From the NCBI GenBank assembly GCA_026874595.1, contig JAPPUL010000084.1, forward strand, positions 166,001-230,000: a DNA stretch of 64,000 bases, given 5' to 3'. How positions within the stretch are numbered: position 1 is the stretch's first letter; each line of letters opens with the position of its first letter. Positions 1 through 7,922 of the stretch are shown in pieces. A model generated the notes under the pieces. That model was not told the origin of the DNA, did not search any database, and saw nothing but the letters and a program-made list of their open reading frames with translations. This stretch comes from Sipunculus nudus. Taxonomy: Eukaryota > Annelida > Sipuncula > Golfingiida > Sipunculidae. The position numbers were made by a program, and so were the translations under genes.

Positions 1-543
1 AACACGGATGGTTGCCTGTGCGATGGATACACCGCTCAGATGAAACCGCTGCCAAGGCTTTCCGGTCGCTTCCAGCTCCTCAGATTTGCGGATTCCCTGC
101 CGGGCGTGAATATCGACGGAGAGTTCACCACGAGGAATGAAGGCAGCATCCACGGTTTCAAAGTCGGCCTTGCCATCCTCAAGCAGCGCCCGGCATTGAG
201 TTCCGGACGGAATCGGCAGATCAAAATCAAGCGGAGCAGCCAGTGAAAAACGGATGGTGGTCGTGGAAGAGACCGGCGTATCCAACTGGTAGCCGATGAG
301 CTTGCAGAGATTGATTACGTTCTGACGCTGGCGGGCCGTGGGCAGAAATGCCTCGGCGGCCTGCGCGTCCAGATAATAGGCCAGCATGTCACCGACACCA
401 CAGAACAGTTCCAGCAGAACCACCCCAAGGTCGGAGTGATTGAAATCGGTCCAGCGGTCTGTCAGCTGCGGCACTTTGGCCAGCAGTTCCTGCCGGATCG
501 ATTCATAATCCTTGTTGATGTATTCAATGCTTGCGCGGCCCAT
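1..543 (-). CDS. Baseplate J-like protein of a contractile injection system, C-terminus cut by window edge
   Basis: The frame is open from an ATG at 543 to the window edge, giving 181 codons; the rest lies outside. The N-terminus (MGRASIEYINKDYESIRQEL, then DLGVVLLELFCGVGDMLAYY and a run of polar helix) is the hallmark start of gpJ/Afp11-type baseplate wedge proteins. In that family the protein joins the central hub to the sheath-proximal wedge in contractile tails. A GGAGG sits four bases before the ATG. It is the last visible gene of the minus-strand operon and follows the gp25-like wedge gene, the usual order in phage and extracellular injection-system clusters. Family assignment is by motif recognition; phage, pyocin-like or eCIS origin cannot be settled here. 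Confidence 0.82.
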   Translation of the reverse strand, partial: MGRASIEYINKDYESIRQELLAKVPQLTDRWTDFNHSDLGVVLLELFCGVGDMLAYYLDAQAAEAFLPTARQRQNVINLCKLIGYQLDTPVSSTTTIRFSLAAPLDFDLPIPSGTQCRALLEDGKADFETVDAAFIPRGELSVDIHARQGIRKSEELEATGKPWQRFHLSGVSIAQATIRV

Positions 544-636
544 TGTGCCTCCGGTTCGTTCGACGTTTTTCAAGCGGAGCGATAAACTCCGCACACGCCG
601 ATTACTTACCGGAAGCAGTCTGGAAGTGTCGGAGGT

Positions 637-1050
637 CTAAGGAAGTTCCCGGAAGAACGGGTAAACGAGGTTTCCTTCGACCTGAGTCTGGATGACCCGA
701 TAGGAAATGATGACGGGCAGTTGATTGAGGTCTTTGTTGCGAGCGGAATCGTCGAAAGACACATCCGTAATGACCACCCGCTTTTCCCAGCGGCGGATCG
801 CTTCGATGACATGATGACGAATGAGCCCTTTGAGCACTTCATCGTTTTGTTCGAACACAAGGTCTTTCAGCTTTGAGCCAAATTCCGGGTTCATAAAACG
901 CTCGCCGGGGCGGGTCCCAAGGATCTGAATGATGCTTTCACGGATATGTTCATGTTCCCGGGAGGTCGATGTGGATACTTCGGCTCCGCCGGATATGGAC
1001 TTAAAGTTCAAAGGGAATTTCAGCCCTGTACCGAGAAAATCGTAGTTCAT
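637..1050 (-). CDS. GPW/gp25-like baseplate wedge protein
   Basis: This 137-residue protein has the size and pattern of the gp25/GPW family, a lysozyme-like fold that has lost catalysis and helps start sheath assembly at the baseplate. The signature is the central stretch HEHIRESIIQILGTRPGER followed by MNPEFGSKLKDLVFEQND, and it ends with a beta-rich tail. Its ATG overlaps the stop of the upstream gene by four bases (ATGA) and GAGGAG lies about eight bases upstream, so translation is probably coupled. The gpJ-like gene follows after a 93-base gap. This gp25-then-gpJ order is conserved in contractile systems. The exact system subtype is inference. Confidence 0.88.
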   Translation of the reverse strand: MNYDFLGTGLKFPLNFKSISGGAEVSTSTSREHEHIRESIIQILGTRPGERFMNPEFGSKLKDLVFEQNDEVLKGLIRHHVIEAIRRWEKRVVITDVSFDDSARNKDLNQLPVIISYRVIQTQVEGNLVYPFFRELP

Positions 1051-1904
1051 AGATCACGCTCCTCGCATTCAAGGTTGCAGAGTCCCTGACAGCCGGTGGA
1101 GCCGTCATTTGTCGCCGTGCCATCATCCGGAAAGCGGACAACCAGACTGGTGCCGTTTTTCATGGAGAGATGAATGGTGCCACCGCTCTCGATGAGGCCG
1201 CCATGCCCACTTTCTTCACAGGAGAAACCCTTGGCTCCATTGGCCAGAATGCGGACGGTGATGGTCTCACCGACACCTTCGATGCGGGCAATTCCGAGGA
1301 TATCGATGCTGCCGGAGGGATTGATGACGGACAGCGTTTTCAACTGCTGGTCGAGCAGCAGCCTGTATGGAGCAAGGTCGATGCTGAAACGATGTTCGGT
1401 CAATTGATCCACTTCGGCCGAGAGCGGGAGTCCCTCGATTCCGGCCTGTTCCACTGTGGTTTCTATCCATTCAGGCACCAGTTCATAGATGCGGCCGGGA
1501 CTGACTTCAACGGAGGTTGCGGGTCCCGGCGTAACGACATGCGGCTCGCCATCGACAATGACCGATATGGTGTGTTCATCGTTGGTTTTGAGGATCATGC
1601 CGTCAGACAGGGTAAACAGACGATTGCCGTCCGGCAGGTCTTTCACTTGGCATCCTTCGGGAAGCGACACAAATGGATAGAAATCCGGGGGTGGCTCGGT
1701 CGTGACCTGATCCATATAATCCTGTGTGTTCTGAATGTGTGCTTCCAACGCCTCCTGTGCCTGCTGTTTCAATGCTTCCGATGCATTGTGAGAAGCTTCG
1801 ATAATGGCCTTCATGCCTGCGATTTCGGTTTTGATCCCCGCAAGCTGCAGTGCCAGATCTCTGAGGATGAAATGGTTTTCTCCGGAATCGGTCTGTTCGA
1901 CCAC
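1047..1904 (-). CDS. Unknown injection-system protein with N-terminal coiled coil
   Basis: I do not recognise a named family. The 285-residue reading starts at GTG 1904. Residues 1-70 form a helical heptad-like segment (LALQLAGIKTEIAGMKAIIE), followed by a Pro-rich linker and a beta-rich C-terminal half with several short Gly-rich turns and a Cys-containing end. Such a shape fits a fibre- or tip-associated structural protein. It lies between the Ig-like proteins and gp25. The start is doubtful: an ATG at 1936 with a good Shine-Dalgarno (AGGAG, seven bases away) opens a different frame that leads into this one only after a one-base shift near 1900. A frame error or small indel at the 5' end is therefore likely. 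Confidence 0.6.
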   Translation of the reverse strand: MVEQTDSGENHFILRDLALQLAGIKTEIAGMKAIIEASHNASEALKQQAQEALEAHIQNTQDYMDQVTTEPPPDFYPFVSLPEGCQVKDLPDGNRLFTLSDGMILKTNDEHTISVIVDGEPHVVTPGPATSVEVSPGRIYELVPEWIETTVEQAGIEGLPLSAEVDQLTEHRFSIDLAPYRLLLDQQLKTLSVINPSGSIDILGIARIEGVGETITVRILANGAKGFSCEESGHGGLIESGGTIHLSMKNGTSLVVRFPDDGTATNDGSTGCQGLCNLECEERDL

Positions 1905-1946
1905 GGCTCCGCCTGAGGTTCTTCTATGGATACCATGAGCGTTCTC

Positions 1947-2963
1947 CTAAATTCCTACGTTGCCCGGATTCGACTCAAACTCCATCTGGTTGAGGGCAGT
2001 GATCGCTCCGGTGGTTCCGTTAATTTCAAATACATTCCAGACGGTGCCGGGCTGATTGGGCACATTGAATGTGTATTCCCGGCCGTCGTAATAAAACACT
2101 TTCACGGTTGCGCCCGATCCGGCCAGCCCCGTGCTGGTGCTCGAGTTGCGGTTGGTGTAGTCGTGAACACTGTAACGATAGGTTCCGGCCACCAGCCGAT
2201 GCATGGTGATGGTCTCCGGCCCGTAAGATGAGGTGTCGTCCACATCCAGCTCGCCGCAATCCTGCACATAATCCGTCGAGTAATAGACATGAAATGTGCC
2301 GCCACCCGGGCGTGGACCGCGCAGATGAGAGTCGAGATCCCGGGGATTGAGCCCCCACTGCAAAACGATGCGGGCCACCTGTCCGTTGAGTTCCGGAGAG
2401 AGCACGATATTCTGACCGGAGCTTCCGGATTCGAGGACGTTCAACAGGCCATGGGCGTCGATATAGTTGGGCGTGCTTGCCTCGTAAACATAGAGTCCTT
2501 CAAACAGCTCCATTTCATACTGCCCGGAGGCATCGGTGATCTGCTGCGCCATGATTGGACCTTCCTCGCTGCGCCGTATGGTTACCAAAACGCCTGCAAG
2601 CGGGCGGGCATTCAGGGCATCTACGACAGAGCCTACAAGATGTACACTGGTGCCCAGATCGAGCAGGAAGTCGGGATGATTGGCGAACCATGAGGGATCA
2701 CGGACCTCGACATTCAAATGTCGCAGGCTTTGTCTGGCATCGGAATCCCAAGCCATGATCATGGCGTTGCCAATCTGCATGCCGCTGACCAGAAGGCCCT
2801 CATCATCCACATAGGCCACGGCCGGATTGGATGATACAAACTGCGGGGTCAAACCACTGCCGCGTACAGAGAGCGGGATGCGCTGCTCGAAATAGGATAA
2901 CGAGAGTCGGACGCTCTGAGGATAAATCTCCCAATAAGCCGGAATGTCGAGTTGCTCGGTCAT
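1947..2963 (-). CDS. Ig-like, carboxypeptidase-regulatory and DUF2135-like multidomain tip or fibre protein
   Basis: The 338 residues divide into three beta domains. About 1-95 resembles a bacterial Ig-like (Big_2) domain, with FVSSNPAVAYVDDEG then a Gly-Met turn. About 108-195 is a carboxypeptidase-regulatory-like domain (LVGSVVDALNARPLAGV, then DASGQYEMELFEGLYV). About 200-330 resembles the YfaP/DUF2135 fold: VLQWGLNPRDLDSHLRGP, then LDVDDTSSYGPETITM. These folds usually mediate binding or structural display rather than catalysis. The ATG overlaps the stop of the neighbouring Ig-like gene by four bases. Its place between PAAR and gp25 suggests a tip-decorating or receptor-binding part. Domain calls are by eye; the role is inferred. 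Confidence 0.65.
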   Translation of the reverse strand: MTEQLDIPAYWEIYPQSVRLSLSYFEQRIPLSVRGSGLTPQFVSSNPAVAYVDDEGLLVSGMQIGNAMIMAWDSDARQSLRHLNVEVRDPSWFANHPDFLLDLGTSVHLVGSVVDALNARPLAGVLVTIRRSEEGPIMAQQITDASGQYEMELFEGLYVYEASTPNYIDAHGLLNVLESGSSGQNIVLSPELNGQVARIVLQWGLNPRDLDSHLRGPRPGGGTFHVYYSTDYVQDCGELDVDDTSSYGPETITMHRLVAGTYRYSVHDYTNRNSSTSTGLAGSGATVKVFYYDGREYTFNVPNQPGTVWNVFEINGTTGAITALNQMEFESNPGNVGI

Positions 2964-3265
2964 GAGGGCATTTCTCCTCCTCCCATTGGCGTGCCGTACA
3001 CTTCAACCTGAACATGACGAACACTCAGGCGATCATCCGAGTGCCAGACCATGACAACGGCAGCGCCGGGCTGCATACCGCAGATCACATTTCCCGTTTC
3101 ATCCACCTCGGCGACATCGCTGTTGGACGATTCAAACACCGGTGATTCAACGGAGCCCCGAATGGACAGCGGTATGGTCTGCGGAAATTCAGAGGTCGAA
3201 ACGCGTACCAGCTTGGGAAACACGTCCCAGTATGGATGTGTCGGTATGGTTGATTCTTCCGGCAT
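2960..3265 (-). CDS. Small single-domain Ig-like protein of the injection-system operon
   Basis: This 101-residue protein is essentially one Big_2-like Ig domain. It closely resembles the N-terminal domain of the next gene: both have a PYWDVFPKLVRVS / AYWEIYPQSVRLS opening, an IPLSVRGS-like strand and a SSNS(P)xVAxVDExG turn. The two look like a duplication, one copy free-standing and one fused to further domains. GAGGAG lies six bases before the ATG, and the stop overlaps the next gene's ATG. It is probably a structural partner of the longer protein; no catalytic motif is visible. Confidence 0.6.
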   Translation of the reverse strand: MPEESTIPTHPYWDVFPKLVRVSTSEFPQTIPLSIRGSVESPVFESSNSDVAEVDETGNVICGMQPGAAVVMVWHSDDRLSVRHVQVEVYGTPMGGGEMPS

Positions 3266-3275
3266 GCAAAGCTCC

Positions 3276-3542
3276 TCAGTTGTCTATGGTGTTCGGGCTG
3301 CCCGCCACAATCACCGCACCGCAGGCAGTAATGTCGCCGATTCTGGCGTTGGGACTGCCTTCGGTAATGGTGGTCATGCTTCCGGTCACGATTGGAGTAA
3401 CGCCGTGTCCGGGGATGGGACAGACGTGCAGGTCACCCATTCGGGCCACTGGAATCCCATTCACCATGGTTCGAACGGCCGATGTGATGATCACACCGCC
3501 GTGACTGCTGACATCTCCCAGACGTGCCTGTGGTCCGCTCAT
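3276..3542 (-). CDS. PAAR-repeat spike tip protein
   Basis: An 88-residue protein starting MSGPQARLGDVSSHGG. It has the repeated pattern of PAAR proteins: GxPVARxGDxHVCP, GHGVTPIVTGS and ARIGDITACGAVIVAGS, with paired His/Cys ligands. PAAR proteins cap the spike trimer with a metal-stabilised cone and sharpen contractile tails. I chose the ATG at 3542 because it starts the conserved domain and overlaps the preceding stop as ATGA; a longer upstream reading encodes nonsense. The spike gene is one gene upstream, as expected. Confidence 0.9.
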   Translation of the reverse strand: MSGPQARLGDVSSHGGVIITSAVRTMVNGIPVARMGDLHVCPIPGHGVTPIVTGSMTTITEGSPNARIGDITACGAVIVAGSPNTIDN

Positions 3543-3907
3543 GGTTTCAGCCTCAAGGTTAAATTGATCAGATAGCCGACAAGCCCGCCGACAGCGGTGC
3601 CGATTCCCAGTGTCAGCCCGACAATTTTCCACATGGTCTCCGTACCCACCTTGCCGCTGACCCGGGTGTGAAGCCGGTCAATCTCCTCGGCGTGGCGGTG
3701 CAGGTCTGAATTGATGCCGCGAACCAGCACCTCGACATTCTCCTTGTCAGATTTCTTTTCGATTTCCCGTTCGATCTTCTCCAACCGGTCCTGAATTTCA
3801 CGGCGGTGGTTTTCCAGAATCCCTCGAAATTCCTTACGCCATGTGTCGAAGGTTCTGGCGAGCATCTCTTCGGATGCGGTCAGCCCGGGTTGTTTTGAAT
3901 CACTCAT
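3539..3907 (-). CDS. Coiled-coil protein with C-terminal membrane segment
   Basis: This 122-residue protein is charged and helical for about 90 residues (ENHRREIQDRLEKIEREIEK, then further heptads). It ends with a single hydrophobic segment, VGLTLGIGTAVGGLVGYLI. The layout resembles small membrane-anchored coiled-coil proteins found beside phage spike or lysis genes, but I do not recognise a named family. It lies between spike and PAAR genes and overlaps PAAR by four bases. A lysis or assembly accessory role is possible, not shown. Confidence 0.55.
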   Translation of the reverse strand: MSDSKQPGLTASEEMLARTFDTWRKEFRGILENHRREIQDRLEKIEREIEKKSDKENVEVLVRGINSDLHRHAEEIDRLHTRVSGKVGTETMWKIVGLTLGIGTAVGGLVGYLINLTLRLKP

Positions 3908-3918
3908 GCAATGTTCCC

Positions 3919-4968
3919 TTATGTGTTAATCAATACTTGGTTTGTCGATTTGATGATGATGTTGCCGACAACACCATCCATGAAAATGAGGCTTCCCGCC
4001 TTGTCGGTTGCGCTGATGCTTTCCGTTCCCGGAGCCGCGCTCATTCTGACCACCTGTCCGGCTTTGTCGGTCAGGCGGATCTGTTCAGCGCCCTTGGTGG
4101 AGTCGATCAGAATTTCTTGTGTGCCGTTAAGGCCCCAGATATGAACCTTTTCCCGGCCTTTGGTGGTATCGATCAGAATTTTCTGCCAGCGGGAACGGCC
4201 CTTGTCGCAGGAGAGAATGTGAATCTTTTCCTTGTCCTGCCATGCCTCCAGCAGCACCTGCTGACGGCAGAGGTCGGTTAGTTGTACCCGGGCTTTCGAT
4301 CCGACGATCTGTGACGCAATATCCAGCTGGTCGCCTTTTTCGGCATCCTTGGTGCCGCGTCTGAGGGCGTTGCCGCTCTGCATTTCCGGTTTGACTTTGG
4401 CTTCCATGGTGAGGATCTGACCGGCCCGGTCGATCAGGCGCATCAGTTCATCGCCGTCACGGTCATCGGCCAGAATGGTATGCCCGGTTTCCGTCTTCAT
4501 CAGGACCCTGAAACGCGGGCAGTAGTATTCCGGATGACCGTGGTATTTCTGGTGTTCGAGGTTGTCGTGGGGATTGTTCTGGTGCTCCAGCTTGTCCTCG
4601 CAGTCATGGCAAAAGGCATTGCTGCAGGTGCGCTTGGATTCCTCCGGCTGTTCCCCGGGATTACTTCCCGCGAGCCAGACTCCGGTCCAGATCGGATACT
4701 GAACAATGCCGCCTTCAAACTCGGCCCAGACCGAAGCGCCTTCTTCCGGCACGAGGAACATGCCGCAATCATCATTGCCGCCATAGGGAAAACAGGGAGA
4801 GGCCCAGTCGGACCAGTTTTCACGGCCCGTACCCAGCACAGCAGGGATTTCGAGCCGGACTCTTCCGAGCCGCTCCGGATCGTTATTGTCCCGGATAAAG
4901 GCCCGGTATTTGCCGTACCAGCGATTGCGATAGCGTTCTTCGGTCTGTTTGTCAGAGGTTTCAAGCAT
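3919..4968 (-). CDS. Spike protein, gpV/gp5 (VgrG-like) OB-fold
   Basis: About 349 residues. The N-terminal part has the gp5/VgrG OB-fold hallmark: YRAFIRDNNDPERLGRVRLE, then WASPCFPYGG, GMFLVPEEGASVWAEFEGG and PIWTGVWL. A Cys/His-rich insert follows (CSNAFCHDCEDK), then a long repetitive C-terminal region of beta strands (ILIDTTKGREKVHIWG, ILIDSTKGAEQIRLTD) like the spike beta-helix. This would be the central spike on which PAAR sits. I start at ATG 4968 (MLETSDKQ), with GGAGGG about nine bases upstream and an eight-base overlap with the DUF1353 gene; the longer reading to 5013 lacks a ribosome site. The hub domain is a separate gene, as in Mu-like tails. Confidence 0.85.
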   Translation of the reverse strand: MLETSDKQTEERYRNRWYGKYRAFIRDNNDPERLGRVRLEIPAVLGTGRENWSDWASPCFPYGGNDDCGMFLVPEEGASVWAEFEGGIVQYPIWTGVWLAGSNPGEQPEESKRTCSNAFCHDCEDKLEHQNNPHDNLEHQKYHGHPEYYCPRFRVLMKTETGHTILADDRDGDELMRLIDRAGQILTMEAKVKPEMQSGNALRRGTKDAEKGDQLDIASQIVGSKARVQLTDLCRQQVLLEAWQDKEKIHILSCDKGRSRWQKILIDTTKGREKVHIWGLNGTQEILIDSTKGAEQIRLTDKAGQVVRMSAAPGTESISATDKAGSLIFMDGVVGNIIIKSTNQVLINT

Positions 4969-5380
4969 GGCTGCTTTCCCTCCGACGACTGTCATTCCAA
5001 GCCTTCCAGCCACCCACGCGGACGGCCCAATACATCAGTCGGCGTTTCCATGCCGGAACACCGAGCTTGGTCATCAGTTCGAGAAAGATGCGGTCGGCAT
5101 CCGCACGGCTCACCAGTCCCGTGTGATAGAGAAAGTCATGCACAACGGCTGCCGGTGAATAGCGTCCCCATGGCGGCACAATTCGCCAGAACAGACGAGG
5201 CACGGAGGCAAAGTCCGTTTCAAATCCGGCAGGCACGGTAATGGTGCGGCTGCCAGCGATCCTGACCTTGTAGTCTTTGATCAGGCGGGCGCTCCGGCCA
5301 TTGGGCAGCAGTTCAAACTGTAATGGTCCGTTCAGTCCGATCCCCGAGCCGACGGTGACGGTTTTCTGAAACTCAGTCAT
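4961..5380 (-). CDS. DUF1353-family protein
   Basis: The core TDFASVPRLFWRIVPPWGRY followed by SPAAVVHDFLYHTG matches the DUF1353 family, which is common in phages and tail-like clusters. Its function is unknown; the conserved His/Asp pairs suggest a small hydrolase-like fold, which is inference. I use the ATG at 5380 (MTEFQKTV): GAGGTGG lies four bases upstream and the start overlaps the stop of the peptidase gene by eight bases, repeating the coupling seen one gene later. About 139 residues, the usual length. Confidence 0.75.
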   Translation of the reverse strand: MTEFQKTVTVGSGIGLNGPLQFELLPNGRSARLIKDYKVRIAGSRTITVPAGFETDFASVPRLFWRIVPPWGRYSPAAVVHDFLYHTGLVSRADADRIFLELMTKLGVPAWKRRLMYWAVRVGGWKAWNDSRRRESSHA

Positions 5381-5750
5381 TGCGCCACCTCGCTTTCCCG
5401 GTGGTCCGAACATCGAGATGGACCCACGACGGATAGATTCCGATGCCGCCTTGTTGAAAGGCCGGTATGGCTTTCGCCGCCTGAGCCAGGTCTTCAGCTG
5501 TCACTCCATCCGGGCAGGTCACATCGGCAGCCATGCCCAAGGTGTGAAAACTTTGGGCTGCTCCGCCAACAGACTCATTGTGCCGGTTGCAGCGAAAGCC
5601 GCTGGTTATACTCAGCGGCAGGTTCAATTGATCGCGCAGATCCTGAAGCGCAGAAATCAGTTCAGGATGCACCGGAGCCGAATTTCCGCAGCAGTTGGTT
5701 CCTTTGCAGGCAAATTCGGAACGGCTGAAATTTTTACTCAGATCTCCCAT
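5373..5750 (-). CDS. M15-family peptidoglycan peptidase (endolysin-like)
   Basis: This 125-residue protein has the peptidase M15 pattern: FSRSEFACKG near the start, ITSGFRCNRHNESVGGA, then SFHTLGMAADV supplying the His-x(6)-Asp zinc ligands, and WVHLDV supplying the last His. Family members are D,D- or L,D-peptidases that cut peptide crosslinks in peptidoglycan. In tail-like systems they help the spike through the wall or release particles. Here it lies directly after the hub gene and overlaps DUF1353, so a structural lysin role is likely. No signal peptide is visible. Confidence 0.85.
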   Translation of the reverse strand: MGDLSKNFSRSEFACKGTNCCGNSAPVHPELISALQDLRDQLNLPLSITSGFRCNRHNESVGGAAQSFHTLGMAADVTCPDGVTAEDLAQAAKAIPAFQQGGIGIYPSWVHLDVRTTGKARWRND

Positions 5751-5758
5751 GGTTCCTC

Positions 5759-6835
5759 CTAAGAAACAGCACCGGAATCCGCATCGATGGTCACCATGGC
5801 CGGTGGCTCATTCTGCGGGGTTGCCGGTGCTTCTTTATCGTTTGGCTTTCCCTTGGTCTGGGCAGACTTGTCTCCGGCACCTTTGCCAAGGGCGTTCTTT
5901 TTAAGTTTGATTTCACAGGAATAGCCGGATGAGCCGATGCTGTGGCGAACCGAGTGGCAGTAGTAAATGCCGGAAAATTTCCGACCCACACCTTTCACTT
6001 CGAGGTTCTTTTTGGCACGGAGAGACGGAATGCCGATGGTGACGGCGGTGGCTTCCACCTGTTTGAGTTCGGTCTCCCTGAATTTGCCTTCGGCTGTATC
6101 CTGTGCAGGCTCCTGTCCCGGTTCTTCATGGAAGGCTTCGGAACGTTCATAGGCGGGAACGACCTGACCGGTCTCCTGTTCTTTGAAACTGCCTTCACCC
6201 GTGTTGCCATCCACCAGATAAGTCTGCTTGCCCAGCGAGGTCCGTTCGGGAGTCGTGTCGTTGTTGGCCTTGTGCTCCACCACATCCTTTTTGCGAGGAT
6301 CGACACCAACTGATTTGGTTTCGACACCGGCACCTTTGGCTCCCTGTGATTGGGTCGATGGCCTGAAAGAACGCAGAACGCCTTTTTGGTCGGTGAAATA
6401 TTCCAGTGTCAAAAGCGGAGCCTGTTCCAGTTCCCGTGGATGGAAATGGAGCTCATCATCCTGAATGAAAAAGGAGTAACCGCTGACACCCTGACCATCC
6501 CGGTCACGGGCCTTGGTTGCCAGTTCTTTGAGAAAGACGGCATCGGACTGATTGCTCTGGGTTACGCGAAGATGATGGCCCTTGGTGGCCGTCACGACCG
6601 GCTTGAGGCCATTGGCAGAGGCGATCTGTTCGGCTATTTCGGAATAGAGAATGCCCGGCGCGGGTTTCTGCCAGACCTTCTGGTTTTCCTTTCCGGCCAG
6701 CTTGAAGCCTTTGTCGTAGGCTTTGATACGGATGGTGGGGTCACCGTTTTCAGGGAAATCGTAATCGATATCCTTGATGACAGCCTTCTTGCGGGGCGAG
6801 AGATTGCCCACATAACCGAATCGGGCAAAGATTAA
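5759..6835 (-). CDS. gpD/gp44-like baseplate hub protein, N-terminus missing at junction
   Basis: The frame is open from 6835 to the stop at 5759, about 358 codons. Visible features fit late-control gpD/VgrG hub domains: TIRIKAYDKGFKLAG, then HHLRVTQSNQSDAVFLKELA, GYSFFIQDDELHFHP and a C-terminal GVGRKFSGIYYCHSVRHSIG. The last C-terminal part is charged and Pro-rich. The family normally has about 60-100 more residues before the first visible one; here the coding GC-rich sequence stops abruptly at 6835 and an AT-rich stop codon follows. A GTG at 6811 is the only formal start. I read this as a gene truncated by the junction, not a native start. Confidence 0.75.
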   Translation of the reverse strand, partial: LIFARFGYVGNLSPRKKAVIKDIDYDFPENGDPTIRIKAYDKGFKLAGKENQKVWQKPAPGILYSEIAEQIASANGLKPVVTATKGHHLRVTQSNQSDAVFLKELATKARDRDGQGVSGYSFFIQDDELHFHPRELEQAPLLTLEYFTDQKGVLRSFRPSTQSQGAKGAGVETKSVGVDPRKKDVVEHKANNDTTPERTSLGKQTYLVDGNTGEGSFKEQETGQVVPAYERSEAFHEEPGQEPAQDTAEGKFRETELKQVEATAVTIGIPSLRAKKNLEVKGVGRKFSGIYYCHSVRHSIGSSGYSCEIKLKKNALGKGAGDKSAQTKGKPNDKEAPATPQNEPPAMVTIDADSGAVS

Positions 6836-6842
6836 TTATAAA
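6828..6842. other. Abrupt composition boundary (insertion edge or assembly join)
   Basis: Left of about 6835 the DNA is GC-rich coding sequence; right of it, within a few bases, it is AT-rich and non-coding. The hub gene is cut mid-domain here. I see no terminal inverted repeat, tRNA end, integrase or target duplication at the edge. Nothing in the window says which side is native, though all housekeeping genes are on the AT-rich side. Confidence 0.75.
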
Positions 6843-7341
6843 ACTTTAGCCCCTTCAATAAGGTTTAACGATTCAGTTAATCTTGATTTTTCTAGTTTTA
6901 CTTTGGCAGTTTTTAGTTTTGGAGAAGCGATTTTGATTCAGTGGTATTTTTCATAAACATTTGCCCGCTATATTTTCAGCAGGGCTTAAACTACTAAGCG
7001 AGGTTGGCATATCATTTACTTTAGTAACTTTGGGTATCAAATTAGCAGAGGCTAATTGGAATTGCAGGAGAAATGGTTTTAGGGGAGGGTTTTAGGGCAT
7101 CTATTTTGGGATCTTTAAGCGGTATATCTTTTGCTTTGTTGCAATTTGGTTAAGTCTATGGCAGATAATCTTAGACCGTTGGTCATTTTATTTGCTGTTT
7201 TCCCTAAAGATATATTAAACTAAGCGCTTGGAATTTGCTATTAGCAAGAACCTGAAAAAGTATCATGAATGGTAATAATGCTTGGTAATTTATTAATGAT
7301 TTTGTATATGCCATTGGTATTTTATGTATTGTTGTTAGAAG
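6836..7341. other. 506-base stretch without an intact gene; possible decayed membrane-carrier remnant
   Basis: No long open frame is present. On the plus strand, broken frames near 6985-7170 read as hydrophobic peptide (LSEVGISFTLVTLGIKLAEA, then LGSLSGISFALLQFG), which is reminiscent of an AEC-type permease. The match is too short and broken to name. Stops and frame changes interrupt it several times. Confidence 0.25.
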
Positions 7342-7908
7342 CTAACTGATGTTTTTACCATCTTTGTCAAACAACCAAAACGCAAACCAACGAGTAAAGT
7401 TAGGCATTAAAACATAGTACATTAATATTATAACGACTAGAGTTATAATAAAAGTGCTAATTAGTAATGGAAGTTGTGCTAATTGTTCGCCAAATAACCA
7501 AAGAATAATAGTAACTGTTGGAAAAAGTGCAAGCCAACCTACTATAGTCATTTTGTATTTAGGAGGTGGTTTTACAGGGTTGTATCCTGTGCTGAAGCAA
7601 GTAACTAAACTAGATTGTATACTAATATCACTAGGTTTTTCTAGCAAGTTATCTATTTGAGTAACAAACTCTAATCTTTCATTAGAATTAAGCCAGTTAT
7701 CTAAATTTTTTTGTGTATTAAATTTTAAAATAATCCTATATTCTGAATCATCTAAATTACTAGGGCTCAACAAAGTTGTACCCATATGACCAGAAAAAAA
7801 CGAAGCCTTTTTGACTATTTTGGAGGTTAAAAGCTCAAAGTCTTGCTCATAACCTTTTTTAACCCTTATGGATATAACAACTGCAATTGGAAGAGTAGTT
7901 TGTGTCAT
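7342..7908 (-). CDS. ABM-domain membrane protein (antibiotic biosynthesis monooxygenase-like)
   Basis: The 188 residues have an N-terminal ABM-type ferredoxin-like half (residues about 8-95: VVISIRVKKGYEQDFELLTS, GHMGTTLLSP, EYRIILKFNTQKNLDNWL). The C-terminal half has two hydrophobic segments, about 120-140 and 145-170, and ends FTRWFAFWLF. This matches membrane-linked ABM proteins, whose substrate is generally unknown. It is the last gene of the meta-cleavage operon, 14 bases after the tautomerase gene. Its position suggests an accessory role in aromatic breakdown, but ABM domains are widespread and no substrate can be read from the sequence. Confidence 0.7.
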   Translation of the reverse strand: MTQTTLPIAVVISIRVKKGYEQDFELLTSKIVKKASFFSGHMGTTLLSPSNLDDSEYRIILKFNTQKNLDNWLNSNERLEFVTQIDNLLEKPSDISIQSSLVTCFSTGYNPVKPPPKYKMTIVGWLALFPTVTIILWLFGEQLAQLPLLISTFIITLVVIILMYYVLMPNFTRWFAFWLFDKDGKNIS

Positions 7909-7922
7909 GTAACTAACGTGAA

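Noticed and set aside
6836-7341. Calling an AEC permease pseudogene
   Set aside because: Only two short hydrophobic stretches fit; this is too little for a firm call.
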